Assembly (NCBI GenBank): GCA_900465675.1
Contig: UBJR01000012.1
Coordinates: forward strand, 176,836-240,835
DNA from: Hyphomicrobiales bacterium
GTDB taxonomy: Bacteria > Pseudomonadota > Alphaproteobacteria > Rhizobiales > Rhizobiaceae
Direction: 5' to 3'
DNA length: 64,000 nt
The translations under genes were made by a program, and so were the position numbers. Shown here one piece after another: positions 52,427 through 60,909 of the stretch (the first letter of the stretch is position 1; each line of letters starts with the position of its first letter). The notes under the pieces were generated by a model, which was not told the DNA's origin, made no database searches, and was given only the letters and a program-made list of their open reading frames with translations.

Positions 52427-53047
52427 AACCACGAAGAACAAGCGACTTAAATCGAGATTCTTCGCACCTTTCCGCGGCACATCCTTTGGCTACTAAGCGA
52501 TCATAACCTGCGGAAGCACCAAACCCACAGCAGCTAGGCCAACCAAACCTCATATCCGTTCGTTCGGACCTGGAGCCTCCGGACTTCGTACGGTAGGGAT
52601 GTAGTGATGGGTCTGTGGGACGGCACCAACGTCGACACCGACAAGATCACGCGCTTGCTTGGCGTTGTTGGTGAGGTGCGGCGGAGTAGCTGAGGCCCAA
52701 TGCCGCCTCGAGTGTTGCGGCGAAGATCGACACCGGTTGCTCGGGGAGAACCTCATTCCGAACTCCGGCACAATGCCGTCGACAAATCCAGCTATCCCGA
52801 AAATTCAGAATCCAGCGTTCGAACGCCGAACAACGTGGTACTAACGTTCGACGCCCCGAACACTGAATTTGGCGAAAATAGTTCGAAATTCGAAATACTT
52901 TCTGCTCAAAAGTTAGGGGATTCCTGTCAAAACTTAGGGGATTGGGTAGGCGAGCCCATTCGATAAGTCAACAAATCCATACAATTAACCCCATCCCGAA
53001 ATCTTGGAATCTATAGAATTGGCGCCCGCTCGGCGCTGTGAGGGCGA
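52427..53047. other. Gene-poor stretch, possible remnant of a lost element
   Basis: No convincing gene covers these 620 bases. A minus-strand frame at 52550-52771 (...QTHHYIPTVRSPEAPGPNERI) continues past its stop codon as a hydrophobic stretch (GLVGLAAVGLVLPQVMIA), so it could be a decayed gene. From 52810 to 52990 the DNA is richer in A/T and holds repeated TTCGAA-like words and a 21-bp tandem repeat. Confidence 0.35.
52906..52943 (+). repeat. Two 17-bp direct repeats with 21-bp period
   Basis: TCAAAAGTTAGGGGATT (52906-52922) and TCAAAACTTAGGGGATT (52927-52943) differ by one base. The 21-bp period equals two helical turns, as for iterons or tandem binding sites. Confidence 0.6.
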
Positions 53048-53950
53048 TCAAAGGACCGGGATCACTTCCGACGCGATCTCTTCGATCACATCAATAGGCG
53101 GTCGGCTCGCCGTGGAGATGTTGGGCGCCAAGTGATGGACCCCCATCTGCTTCATCGCCTGTATTGCATCTATAAGGCCATAGCGGCCGGTCTTCATGCC
53201 CAGGTTGATTGGCTCGGGTCGCAACCTTGCACCCTCCGTCAGTTCCAGCGCCATGGACTGTCCGAGCCCTCGGAAAGCCGCCGTGGTCTTGCCGATAGCA
53301 GCTTGCCAAAGCGCAATCCGATCCTTCTGCACATCGAGGTTCCTGTAGTACGTCATCCACCCAATCGAATGCCGGGCAATCCATTCCAATGATTGGGAGG
53401 ATGACCCGACGGACAGCATCGGCGCAGGGATTGCTGGACGGGGCCGGATCTCGAAGTCCTGCCTTGGCTCGCCGCTGGCATCTACCACAGCCTTTGCATC
53501 ACCGAGAACGGCAGCCACCCTCTCCCAGTTTTTACGGTAGAGGGTCTTTCGCTGCTCGATATCCTCGCCAAAAACCTCGTACTCCATCGGACGGTCTCCA
53601 GATCCGAGCCCAAGGGTGAAGCGGCCGCGCGAGAGGGCTTGGACGGACAGCGCAGACTTCGCAACGTGCAGAGGGTGCCGAAGTGGCAGGACTATAGCTC
53701 CTGTGGCCAGCTGGATGCTCGTGGTTATGGCGGCCAAGGCACCCAGCAAAACCCAGGGGTCTGAATGCCCAATCGGGTCGGGATAGTTGCTACTGTTTAG
53801 AGGGACGTCCCTAACCCATAGCGCCGCGAAGCCCGCGTTATCTGCTCTTGCTGCGAGGGCAATCTGAGTTTCGAAATCGAAATCGGCTTCGATCTGGCTT
53901 GGAGCTGGCAGTACGAGCCCAAGCGTCAGGTGGTCTTTTCGAAATATCAT
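53048..53950 (-). CDS. LLM-class flavin-dependent oxidoreductase
   Basis: A 300-residue luciferase-like TIM-barrel protein. Features are LGLVLPAPSQIE at the start, ALWVRDVPL and the flavin-site region GRFTLGLGSGDRPMEYEVFG (residues 125-145). Such enzymes use reduced F420 or FMN to oxidise small organic compounds; FMN is likely in this lineage. A GGAGG lies 12 bases before the ATG. The neighbouring Ohr gene is on the same strand but has its own terminator. Confidence 0.82.
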   Translation of the reverse strand: MIFRKDHLTLGLVLPAPSQIEADFDFETQIALAARADNAGFAALWVRDVPLNSSNYPDPIGHSDPWVLLGALAAITTSIQLATGAIVLPLRHPLHVAKSALSVQALSRGRFTLGLGSGDRPMEYEVFGEDIEQRKTLYRKNWERVAAVLGDAKAVVDASGEPRQDFEIRPRPAIPAPMLSVGSSSQSLEWIARHSIGWMTYYRNLDVQKDRIALWQAAIGKTTAAFRGLGQSMALELTEGARLRPEPINLGMKTGRYGLIDAIQAMKQMGVHHLAPNISTASRPPIDVIEEIASEVIPVL

Positions 53951-54061
53951 ATCGCTCGCCTACCTCCGCACCTCTCTCAAAGGGGTGGGGACGAGCGCAT
54001 ACGGAATCAAGGGGCGCGGATGTAACCCCGTACAGGAGGGAGTATAACGAGAAGGGAAGTA

Positions 54062-54088
54062 ACCGGCTCCGCCATCAGGAGAGCCGGT
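54062..54088 (-). terminator. Terminator after ohr
   Basis: ACCGGCTC and GAGCCGGT form a perfect 8-bp stem with an 11-nt loop. On the minus strand TTACTTCCC follows. It lies 10 bases past the ohr stop. Confidence 0.5.
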
Positions 54089-54097
54089 CCCAATGGA

Positions 54098-54529
54098 TCA
54101 GGTTCTGATAGTGAATGCTACGTCAACCGTCGCCTTGATGCTGCTGGAGTACGGGCAAACGCTGTGGGTCGCTTCAACGAGATGCTGAGCGTCAGCCTCC
54201 GCCATGCCTGGCAAATAAACATCGAGCGCAGCGGTGATACCGAAACCACCCTCTGAACGCGGCCCCATCCCGATCGTCGCAGAAACGGTGGAGCCTGCAG
54301 GTACCTTCGTTCTCAGCTGTTGTGCGCCAACACGAAGCGCACCAAGGAAGCATGCCGAATATCCAAGGGCAAAAAGCTTCTCGGGGTTCGCGCCGTCTCC
54401 ACCCGGACCGCCGAGTTCATTCGGGATAACCAGGTCGAATTCGAGGGTGCCGTCGGCCAGAGCGGTGTGGCCATCGCGTCCGCCGCCCTGTGCGGTTGCG
54501 CTTGTCTTGTACAGTGCATTGACCGTCAT
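54098..54529 (-). CDS. ohr: Organic hydroperoxide resistance protein (Ohr)
   Basis: A 143-residue Ohr. The two catalytic cysteines are in LGYSACFLGAL (about 60) and SVCPYSSSIKA (about 124), and the N-terminus MTVNALYKTSATAQGGGRDG is typical. It reduces organic hydroperoxides with lipoyl-dependent thiols. GGAGACGACCG precedes the ATG. The usual neighbour, the MarR-type sensor OhrR, is absent from the window. Confidence 0.9.
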   Translation of the reverse strand: MTVNALYKTSATAQGGGRDGHTALADGTLEFDLVIPNELGGPGGDGANPEKLFALGYSACFLGALRVGAQQLRTKVPAGSTVSATIGMGPRSEGGFGITAALDVYLPGMAEADAQHLVEATHSVCPYSSSIKATVDVAFTIRT

Positions 54530-55093
54530 CGGTCGTCTCCATGTATGGGTGTGGGGGCGGTGACGAACTACCACCGGCGGCTCCTGTCGAGACCGCTACA
54601 GCCGCAATACCTACCGCTCACTCCAAATTTGCAACACATACCCTGGTGCTATTGACGGGTGACGCGAGCTATCAAACCGGCCGCATTGCCGACCGATTGT
54701 TACACTTCGCCGAACAACCGTCGATATTATCGGAAATTATGTTAATCGCCGAAAAAGCATTGTTCGGCAATTTGGACAAAATTCCCGATTTGAGAGAATT
54801 ACCGTCGTTTCGCGGAAAATGAGTGCACAACCTCGGATCATGGTCCAGCTTGCGCCGAGCCACTTTTCGCCGAAGCTTTCCGCGTGGCACGCGGCGCTGG
54901 ATCGGGGCGGCATACATCTAACCGTTTCGTGAGGTCGATCCCAATGACCTGATGCCGTCGACATCAGGGCGCTGCGCGATGTAGCCATCCCGCCGACCTT
55001 CTGGGTAAGGCATCGCGTCCAGCCGCCTTGACAGAAACCTCCTCAAATTGCCATACATGATGACTATCAGGTTTCGCATCTCGGGAGGTTCAC
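54530..55093. other. Intergenic stretch without a convincing gene
   Basis: The part 54655-54825 is more A/T-rich than its surroundings and repeats words such as TTCGGCAAT, GCCGAA and TTATCGGAAATT. A plus-strand frame ending at 54822 (...DRLLHFAEQPSILSEIMLIAEKALF) and a minus-strand frame are both unconvincing. It may be a gene remnant. The end holds the promoter of the metallo-hydrolase. Confidence 0.3.
55056..55071. promoter_or_regulatory. CATGA-N6-TCAGG site before the metallo-hydrolase
   Basis: CATGATGACTATCAGG combines one half-site of the type seen at 33560 and one of the type seen at 3186. It ends 22 bases before the start codon. Confidence 0.45.
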
Positions 55094-56083
55094 ATGTTTT
55101 TCAATTCGAGCAAAAAGTCCCTGCGTCATAAACTGTGGTTTGCGATTGTTACCGGGCTTGCCTCGACAGCGGCACTCCACGCTCCCGCATTCGCCGCTTC
55201 GGTCAATCAGCCAGTCACCGTCTCCCAGATCCCGACTGTCTATTCGTTCAAGGTCGGCGCTGCTAAGGTTTCAGCGCTGTCCGACGGTACAGCCGCTCTC
55301 GATCTCCATAAGCTGCTGAAGGGAGCTAGCGAAAAGAAGATCGACGGCCTGCTGGACAGTGATTTTCTGTCAAACCCAGTGCACACGTCGATCAATGCGT
55401 ATCTCGTCCAGATTGGAGATCGCAAGGTTCTAATCGACACTGGGACCGGGGACCTCTTCGGCCCCGAAACCGCTGGGAAGCTGCCTGGCGCTTTGGCTGC
55501 GCTAGGCGTAGCTCCTGACCAAATTGACGACGTGCTGATCACGCATGCGCATACGGATCATATTGGTGGTCTCGTGCGAGACGGCAAGATTATGTTCCCC
55601 AAAGCTACGGTTCATCTCGGGCAACCTGACCTCGACTTTTTCCTTCGTGACTCCGAATCCAGTGCAGACGCCTCTCTCAAAAAGGAGGCATCCGAAATGC
55701 TGGGACCGTATGACAAGGCTGGCAAAGTAGCGGGCTTCACGGGCACGGCAGAGATCACGCCAGGAATCGCGGGTACCGTACATCCAGGGCACACCCCTGG
55801 AAGCGCGTTCTACACTCTCGAAAGCGAAGGGCAGAAGATCACGTTCGTTGGTGACATAGTCCACTCTGCCGTTCAGTTTCAGGATCCGGAAATAACAATT
55901 ATTTTCGACACAGACCAAAAGGTTGCGGAGGAAACGCGCCAGGCCGCTTTCAAGGAAATTGCGACCGAGCGGGAGTTGATCGCCGCCCCTCACCTCCCGT
56001 TCCCGGGCGTTGGCTATATCAGGGGATCTGGCAAGGAATACGAGTGGTCCCCGCTAAACTATGCGGATTGGCCGTCGAAGTAG
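55094..56083 (+). CDS. Exported metallo-beta-lactamase-fold hydrolase
   Basis: A 329-residue protein with a signal peptide (about 1-34, ending HAPAFAAS). The metal motif is THAHTDHIGG (about 150-158), with further ligands in HPGHTPGS and FVGDIVHS. This is the MBL fold of lactonases and related hydrolases (AHL lactonase-like group). GGGAGG precedes the ATG. It is probably periplasmic; whether it opens lactones cannot be decided from the sequence. The CATGA-N6-TCAGG site suggests repressor control. Confidence 0.85.
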   Translation: MFFNSSKKSLRHKLWFAIVTGLASTAALHAPAFAASVNQPVTVSQIPTVYSFKVGAAKVSALSDGTAALDLHKLLKGASEKKIDGLLDSDFLSNPVHTSINAYLVQIGDRKVLIDTGTGDLFGPETAGKLPGALAALGVAPDQIDDVLITHAHTDHIGGLVRDGKIMFPKATVHLGQPDLDFFLRDSESSADASLKKEASEMLGPYDKAGKVAGFTGTAEITPGIAGTVHPGHTPGSAFYTLESEGQKITFVGDIVHSAVQFQDPEITIIFDTDQKVAEETRQAAFKEIATERELIAAPHLPFPGVGYIRGSGKEYEWSPLNYADWPSK

Positions 56084-56393
56084 GCGACCAAAGCCACCGC
56101 CAAAGCATGTGATCAATTGAATGCCACGGAGATCAACGAACCCCGTGGTTTTGTGCCGTCGCGTTGCGTGGCTCGTTGACGGCCCAGAGACTGTCCCCCG
56201 GTTAATCCACTGGCCGCCCCAGCCAACTTTATCCACACCCAATTTACCCGCAGCTCAATTGCTTTCCATCATACAACCAGATAATAGCTTTATTTATTGA
56301 AGCTATTTATTTTGAGCTTTGTGGTGTCTTCGTACTTCTCGGAAGGCATCAGATCGACCCTGTTCGCGGCTCGCGACCATTCAGGAACCTGAA
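56084..56393. other. Promoter region of the VOC gene
   Basis: No gene is seen. The main feature is the box at 56287-56303. Around it the DNA is A/T-rich (TAGCTTTATTTATTGAAGC). Confidence 0.5.
56287..56303. promoter_or_regulatory. GCTTTA-N5-TGAAGC box before the VOC gene
   Basis: GCTTTATTTATTGAAGC is a 17-bp box with one mismatch to the consensus GCTTCA-N5-TGAAGC, 91 bases before the VOC start. Confidence 0.5.
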
Positions 56394-56759
56394 ATGCTGG
56401 ATCACATCGGAATACACACTCATCAGCTTCCATTGATGAAGGACTTCTACGAGACGGCGCTGGCGCCGCTGGGATACGAGAAGATTTTCGAACATGACGA
56501 CGGTGCTGGGTTCGGTCAGGATGGCGAGATTTCGCTCTGGCTGGTTGCCACCGGGTACAACGGTCGCGGGGTCAATATCGCTCTGCAATCCGAGGATCGC
56601 CTTGGCGTTGTTCGGTTCTACAACGCAGCGATGGAGAGCGGCGCGACAAGCAACGGCGGCCCCAGTCTCCGACCCCAGTTTCATCCGAACTTCTTCGCCG
56701 CCTTTGTCGTTGATCCTGACGGCAACAATCTTTCGGCCATCTGCCGCAGTCCCGAGTGA
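56394..56759 (+). CDS. VOC (glyoxalase/bleomycin resistance/dioxygenase) family protein
   Basis: A 121-residue VOC protein with two beta-alpha-beta modules. The metal-binding histidine is in MLDHIGIHTHQL and the glutamate-type position lies near the C-terminus (VVDPDGNNLSAIC). The ATG at 56394 follows AGGAA; a longer frame from 56319 would start inside the promoter. VOC members include glyoxalase I and glutathione transferases such as FosA. The exact reaction is unknown. Confidence 0.82.
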   Translation: MLDHIGIHTHQLPLMKDFYETALAPLGYEKIFEHDDGAGFGQDGEISLWLVATGYNGRGVNIALQSEDRLGVVRFYNAAMESGATSNGGPSLRPQFHPNFFAAFVVDPDGNNLSAICRSPE

Positions 56760-56777
56760 GTGGAGGGTTAGCCGGTC

Positions 56778-56933
56778 ATGAAAGTAATCATGGATGCAAT
56801 CATTGCTCTGATGATTTGCGGTGTGTTGAGCATGGCCGCGTTGGCATCAGGCTCGCACCAGATCGCAAAAGGCCAGCCGCTCCAGATCTCAATCTCAGAT
56901 ACCGGCAGCCGGTCCCTCGTGGGCGCTCGCTGA
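56778..56933 (+). CDS. Small exported peptide, hypothetical
   Basis: A 51-residue frame with a signal-peptide-like N-terminus (MKVIMDAIIALMICGVLSMA, then ALASGSHQ) and a short polar tail. It begins 18 bases after the VOC stop on the same strand, with GGAGGG about 13 bases upstream. No homolog is recognised. It could be a chance frame. Confidence 0.35.
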   Translation: MKVIMDAIIALMICGVLSMAALASGSHQIAKGQPLQISISDTGSRSLVGAR

Positions 56934-57006
56934 CGCATTTCACACACGGCGACCGGACAAGACAAGCCCTTCCTTAGCTCGAGCAAATTATACTAGGAGA
57001 CGCGGT

Positions 57007-57507
57007 ATGACAGTTGGACCCGTTCAAAAGACCGGTGACAGCTCTGGGGCGGACCAAGCGCAGTCCGCTGGTTCGAAAGCCGGAGCGAAAAATATGCTGG
57101 ACTACAACAGCTTCCTTACGCTGTTGATTGCCCAGATAAAACATCAAGATCCAACCCAACCATCCGATCCCGCGCAGCAGTTGGCCCAGCTCGCCAGCTT
57201 TTCACAGGTCGAGCAGACCATTCAATCGAACGCTAAGCTCGATTCTCTCCTTTCCTTATCCAATCTCCAGAGCGCCCAAGGATACGTCGGCAAGTACATC
57301 GAGGGACCGGGTGATGATGGCCCGAAGGGTATCGTTGCGTCGGTCAAAATCTACTCCGACGGCGTGATCGCAACACTCGAGAACGGCAAGCAGGTTCTCA
57401 TGGGGCCTGGGGTAGTCGTGCGCAATGAAGCTCCAGCAGACAGTTCCGGAGACAGCGGATCAGACGATGGTAAGGACGATGGCACCGACAAGAGCGACAA
57501 GGTCTAA
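57007..57507 (+). CDS. flgD: Orphan FlgD-like flagellar hook-cap assembly protein
   Basis: A 166-residue protein whose core (about 30-140) matches the short rhizobial FlgD: LDYNSFLTLLIAQIKHQDPT, AQLASFSQVEQTIQSNAKL, and a C-terminal GPGVVVRNE. It adds an acidic Ser/Asp/Lys tail (SGDSGSDDGKDDGTDKSD). FlgD caps the growing hook. No other flagellar gene lies nearby, so this may be a second copy. AGGAGACGCGGT precedes the ATG. Confidence 0.82.
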   Translation: MTVGPVQKTGDSSGADQAQSAGSKAGAKNMLDYNSFLTLLIAQIKHQDPTQPSDPAQQLAQLASFSQVEQTIQSNAKLDSLLSLSNLQSAQGYVGKYIEGPGDDGPKGIVASVKIYSDGVIATLENGKQVLMGPGVVVRNEAPADSSGDSGSDDGKDDGTDKSDKV

Positions 57508-57613
57508 ACACCTCACTCGCTTAGGGCGGATTGTCGGCTCGTCAACACACCAAATCTTGGCGATGCCTGAATAAGTATGACAATTAAGTTTGGTGTGAAC
57601 GCACATATTAGGA

Positions 57614-57637
57614 GCCCGGTTCGAGATTCGAGCCGGG
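57614..57637. terminator. Hairpin before the sugar symporter gene
   Basis: GCCCGGTTCGA and TCGAGCCGGGT form an 11-bp stem (one wobble) with a 2-nt loop, followed by ACATTTTT. It could end the flgD transcript or, given its closeness to the next start, act as a regulatory leader. Confidence 0.5.
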
Positions 57638-57659
57638 TACATTTTTGAAAGCCCCCGCA

Positions 57660-58931
57660 ATGTCCGCAATGCAAGACAATTCGATTACGCCGCTCTCTGT
57701 CCCTTCTTCTTCATCCAAGCATGTGGGAGCGCTAGTCGCTCTAACATCGCTGTTTTTCATGTGGGGTTTTATCACCTGCCTCAATGACATCCTGATCCCC
57801 CATCTGAAGAATGTATTCCAACTCAGCTACACTGAGACGATGCTGATTCAGCTGTGCTTCTTCGGCGCATACTCGATTGTCTCCATCCCTGCCGGTGCTC
57901 TCGTCAAGCAGATCTCATACAAGTGGGGAATCGTCACCGGGCTCGCTATTGCGGCTATCGGATGCGCACTTTTCATCCCTGCGGCCAGCTATCGTGTTTA
58001 CGCAATCTTCTTGGGAGCGCTATTCGTGTTGGCGACAGGCGTCACCATCCTTCAGGTCGCCGCGAATCCGTACGTAACAGTGCTCGGCAGGCCCGAAACG
58101 GCTGCAAGCCGTCTCAACTTGACCCAGGCTTTTAACTCTCTTGGGACCACCCTTGCTCCGCTGTTCGGTGCCCTCCTCATACTGTCGGCAGCGACCGTTG
58201 CCGTTCACGCCTCTCCGGAACGACTCGATGCGCTCCGTGCTGCCGAGGCAGCAGCGGTAAAGCTGCCGTATCTAATCCTGGCTCTGGCCTTCCTAGTGCT
58301 CGCCGGAATCTTTGCAGCATTGAAACTTCCTATCGTAACGGAAGAAGAAAGCGGCGGTGAGCAGCTTCCGGGAAACTCGGCTTGGGATTATCGCCATCTC
58401 GTTCTCGGCGCCGTCGGGATTTTTGTCTACGTCGGCGCTGAAGTCAGTATCGGCAGCTTCCTCGTGAACTTCTTCGCCGAGCCAACGGTGGCGAACCTGC
58501 CGGAAGCTGACGCCGCCCACTACGTCTCCTATTTCTGGGGTGGTGCAATGATTGGCCGGTTTATCGGATCGGTAGTTATGCGTTACGTCGACGATGGGAA
58601 GGCTCTGGCCTTCAACGCCATGATCGCCGCACTTCTGCTGGTCGTGACGGTGCTGACCACAGGGCATGTTGCGATGTGGTCTGTGCTGACCATTGGGTTT
58701 TTCAACTCGATCATGTTCCCGACAATCTTCAGCTTGGCGCTGCACGGACTCGGCAGGCACACGAGCCAAGGTTCGGGCATTCTTTGCCTGGCGATCGTTG
58801 GCGGGGCTCTGATTCCCCTGCTTCAAGGATTTCTGGCCGATACGATCGGGATCCACCTTGCATTCGCAATGCCGATAGTCTGCTATCTGTTCATAGCATA
58901 TTATGGATTGATTGGGTCGCGTCCGGCGTGA
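57660..58931 (+). CDS. Sugar:H+ symporter, FucP/GluP-type MFS
   Basis: A 423-residue, 12-helix transporter. The segments FFMWGFITCLNDILIPHLK and LQVAANPYVTVLGRPETAAS are typical of the fucose/glucose/galactose MFS group. It has no close neighbour in sugar catabolism here. The start at ATG 57660 lacks a clear ribosome binding site; a TTG at 57645 and an ATG at 57669 are alternatives. Confidence 0.87.
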   Translation: MSAMQDNSITPLSVPSSSSKHVGALVALTSLFFMWGFITCLNDILIPHLKNVFQLSYTETMLIQLCFFGAYSIVSIPAGALVKQISYKWGIVTGLAIAAIGCALFIPAASYRVYAIFLGALFVLATGVTILQVAANPYVTVLGRPETAASRLNLTQAFNSLGTTLAPLFGALLILSAATVAVHASPERLDALRAAEAAAVKLPYLILALAFLVLAGIFAALKLPIVTEEESGGEQLPGNSAWDYRHLVLGAVGIFVYVGAEVSIGSFLVNFFAEPTVANLPEADAAHYVSYFWGGAMIGRFIGSVVMRYVDDGKALAFNAMIAALLLVVTVLTTGHVAMWSVLTIGFFNSIMFPTIFSLALHGLGRHTSQGSGILCLAIVGGALIPLLQGFLADTIGIHLAFAMPIVCYLFIAYYGLIGSRPA

Positions 58932-58948
58932 CTGTCTGATCGCTGTGA

Positions 58949-58975
58949 AGCTCTCGCCGCTGGACGCCGAGAGCT
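58949..58975. terminator. Terminator between convergent genes
   Basis: AGCTCTCG and CGAGAGCT form a perfect 8-bp stem with an 11-nt loop, 18 bases after the symporter stop. Confidence 0.45.
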
Positions 58976-59045
58976 AAGGAAGGGCTTTTCTATAAGGCTT
59001 GGCCTCAGGGAAGCAGGCGGTCGCTGCTCGCCCCTCCTGAGTTCC

Positions 59046-59783
59046 CTATCTGTAGAGAACAGCATCACAATCGATGGACTTGAGAGCTTGCGAGTAATCG
59101 TTCGCGAAAGTCGGAAGTCGTTGACGCTGCAGATCGATGAATTGGCCATAGGTACGCTGTGCGCCGCAGATGGCACCATCGAAGTTTTCGTGCCAAACGG
59201 CGGCGTTGCATTCCTTGCTGTTTAGGCAGGCTGCGGCCGTATCGAATTCATTGATCAGGATACTCGCGCTCTCTTTAGACTGCGAGTTCGCAAGGACGGT
59301 GACCTTCGCTTTTGTCTGCCGGTCTTGGACGAGTTTGTCGCGCTTCGCCGGTTGATCTTTCAGGCCAACGACCATGTCGATCGTCGGCTTCACATTCTTC
59401 AAGGCAGGCGAAAGAACCACATATAAAGGCTTCGCATGTTCATTGAAGGCCTCGCTAACAGCATTGGCCTTCTCGACACCGATCCTGTCGGTCCAACGGT
59501 CCACGACAATCGTCCAAGCCTTTTCAAGCTTGGCCAAACCATCAGCTGTGTAAACGCCGCCCGCGAACCCCGTTCCGATAGCGATCCCGATAGCTACGAG
59601 GGCCGCCTTCAACTTGAAGCCTGTAGGCTTCTGCGGATCGTTAGGGCTGCTTTGGCGCATGTCCGGTGGAAAGTACGCCTTTCCACTAATGATTTCATAT
59701 GGCGACGGAACACGGCCCTGGTCGGCGAGAGCGCGACCACGAAACTCGCTGTAGGATCCGCTGAATGAGTTCGTTCCAATCAT
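59046..59783 (-). CDS. Hypothetical single-pass membrane protein
   Basis: A 245-residue protein. One hydrophobic helix (about 60-80, KLKAALVAIGIAIGTGFAGG) follows a polar N-terminus of about 55 residues; the C-terminal domain (85-245) is mostly helical with three or four cysteines near the end. AGGAGG sits 5 bases before the ATG at 59783, which fixes the start. No family is recognised. Confidence 0.7.
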   Translation of the reverse strand: MIGTNSFSGSYSEFRGRALADQGRVPSPYEIISGKAYFPPDMRQSSPNDPQKPTGFKLKAALVAIGIAIGTGFAGGVYTADGLAKLEKAWTIVVDRWTDRIGVEKANAVSEAFNEHAKPLYVVLSPALKNVKPTIDMVVGLKDQPAKRDKLVQDRQTKAKVTVLANSQSKESASILINEFDTAAACLNSKECNAAVWHENFDGAICGAQRTYGQFIDLQRQRLPTFANDYSQALKSIDCDAVLYR

Positions 59784-60096
59784 GAAGACCTCCTGAGCTA
59801 CGATCGTTTCAAACGCGAGGTTCCGCATTCGACGCCCTCATTGGCGTCACCATGCTAACGCTACTCGCGGCTTGGTGACGAAGTCGCGACCGATGCGATC
59901 GGGCGATCTCCGTCACCGAACCAACTATAGACAAAATATCGCGTCATAACAGATACTTAACTATTCAAAACAATTCAGGGATTTCGCGATTTTGTACAGA
60001 ACTGCGCAAAACCGTTCATGCAAGTCGGCTCACTGCGATTACTTGTGCGACTGAAGCGGCTATGCAAACATCGCGTCAAAAGATTGGGGGCACGCT

Positions 60097-60894
60097 TTGG
60101 CTTCTGTTGAATGGGTGGACGCGGTTAGAAAACTGACCAAAGAGGCATTCGATGCGCAAACTGAGGGCTGGAAGGAACTCGAAGCCGCGTTAGGGCACAG
60201 AAGAGCTAGAGATGTGGCTTACGGGCGTTGGACGCCAACGCGGGAATACGCATATCTCCTCTGCAAGTATGTGAGACGCGCATCTCTCCCAATCGAGTTA
60301 AGTCCGGTCGTTGACGAGGATGGCCTATACGCTCAATTCGAGAGAAGAGCATATGCCGGTACACCTTTTCTCACTGACATGGCCATAAACGACAGTGCGG
60401 TCACTCGTTCGACGCGGTACAGCGGCAACTACCGTCTTATCATTGCGGGCAAGGACGACGAGTACGCCATCTACTATTGTCGGCTTGAGAGGGCGGTGGG
60501 TCCGGATGGTGCACCTCAGTTCGTCATGTGGCGAGAAACACAGGCGAAAGAGCGCCGTACCTTTCGAGGAGCGTTCTTCGTCAACGACGAGCGACTTTAC
60601 CTCGTTGGCGGCCGACGTGAGTCAGTTGATCTGCGCATGTTTATTTTCAGGATTAACGTTGGTGAAGATGATGTTGACTACCTTGGTCTTTCACTATTCG
60701 TATCCAGCAATGAGAATATCACCGCCGCAAAATGTGTGCTGGAGAAAATGAGGAAGACTAGCGAAACCAGCCGCATCACGCCTAAAATCAGGCGGCTGAT
60801 CACGGCTGAAGAGTTAAAGGAGATATCATCGTCGGCCTTCAACTTTCTGGCCACCGACGACAGTGCCATGGTCGTCGAACCGCAGTTCGACTAA
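60097..60894 (+). CDS. Hypothetical protein
   Basis: A 265-residue soluble protein from a TTG start behind GGGGGCACGC. The N-terminal part (MASVEWVDAVRKLTKEAFDA) looks helical and the middle alternates strand-like segments (RGAFFVNDERLYLVGGRRE). No motif I know is visible. It is convergent with the DUF4365 gene and may belong to the same accessory block. Confidence 0.65.
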   Translation: MASVEWVDAVRKLTKEAFDAQTEGWKELEAALGHRRARDVAYGRWTPTREYAYLLCKYVRRASLPIELSPVVDEDGLYAQFERRAYAGTPFLTDMAINDSAVTRSTRYSGNYRLIIAGKDDEYAIYYCRLERAVGPDGAPQFVMWRETQAKERRTFRGAFFVNDERLYLVGGRRESVDLRMFIFRINVGEDDVDYLGLSLFVSSNENITAAKCVLEKMRKTSETSRITPKIRRLITAEELKEISSSAFNFLATDDSAMVVEPQFD

Positions 60895-60909
60895 CGAGAT
60901 GGCCTGAAT

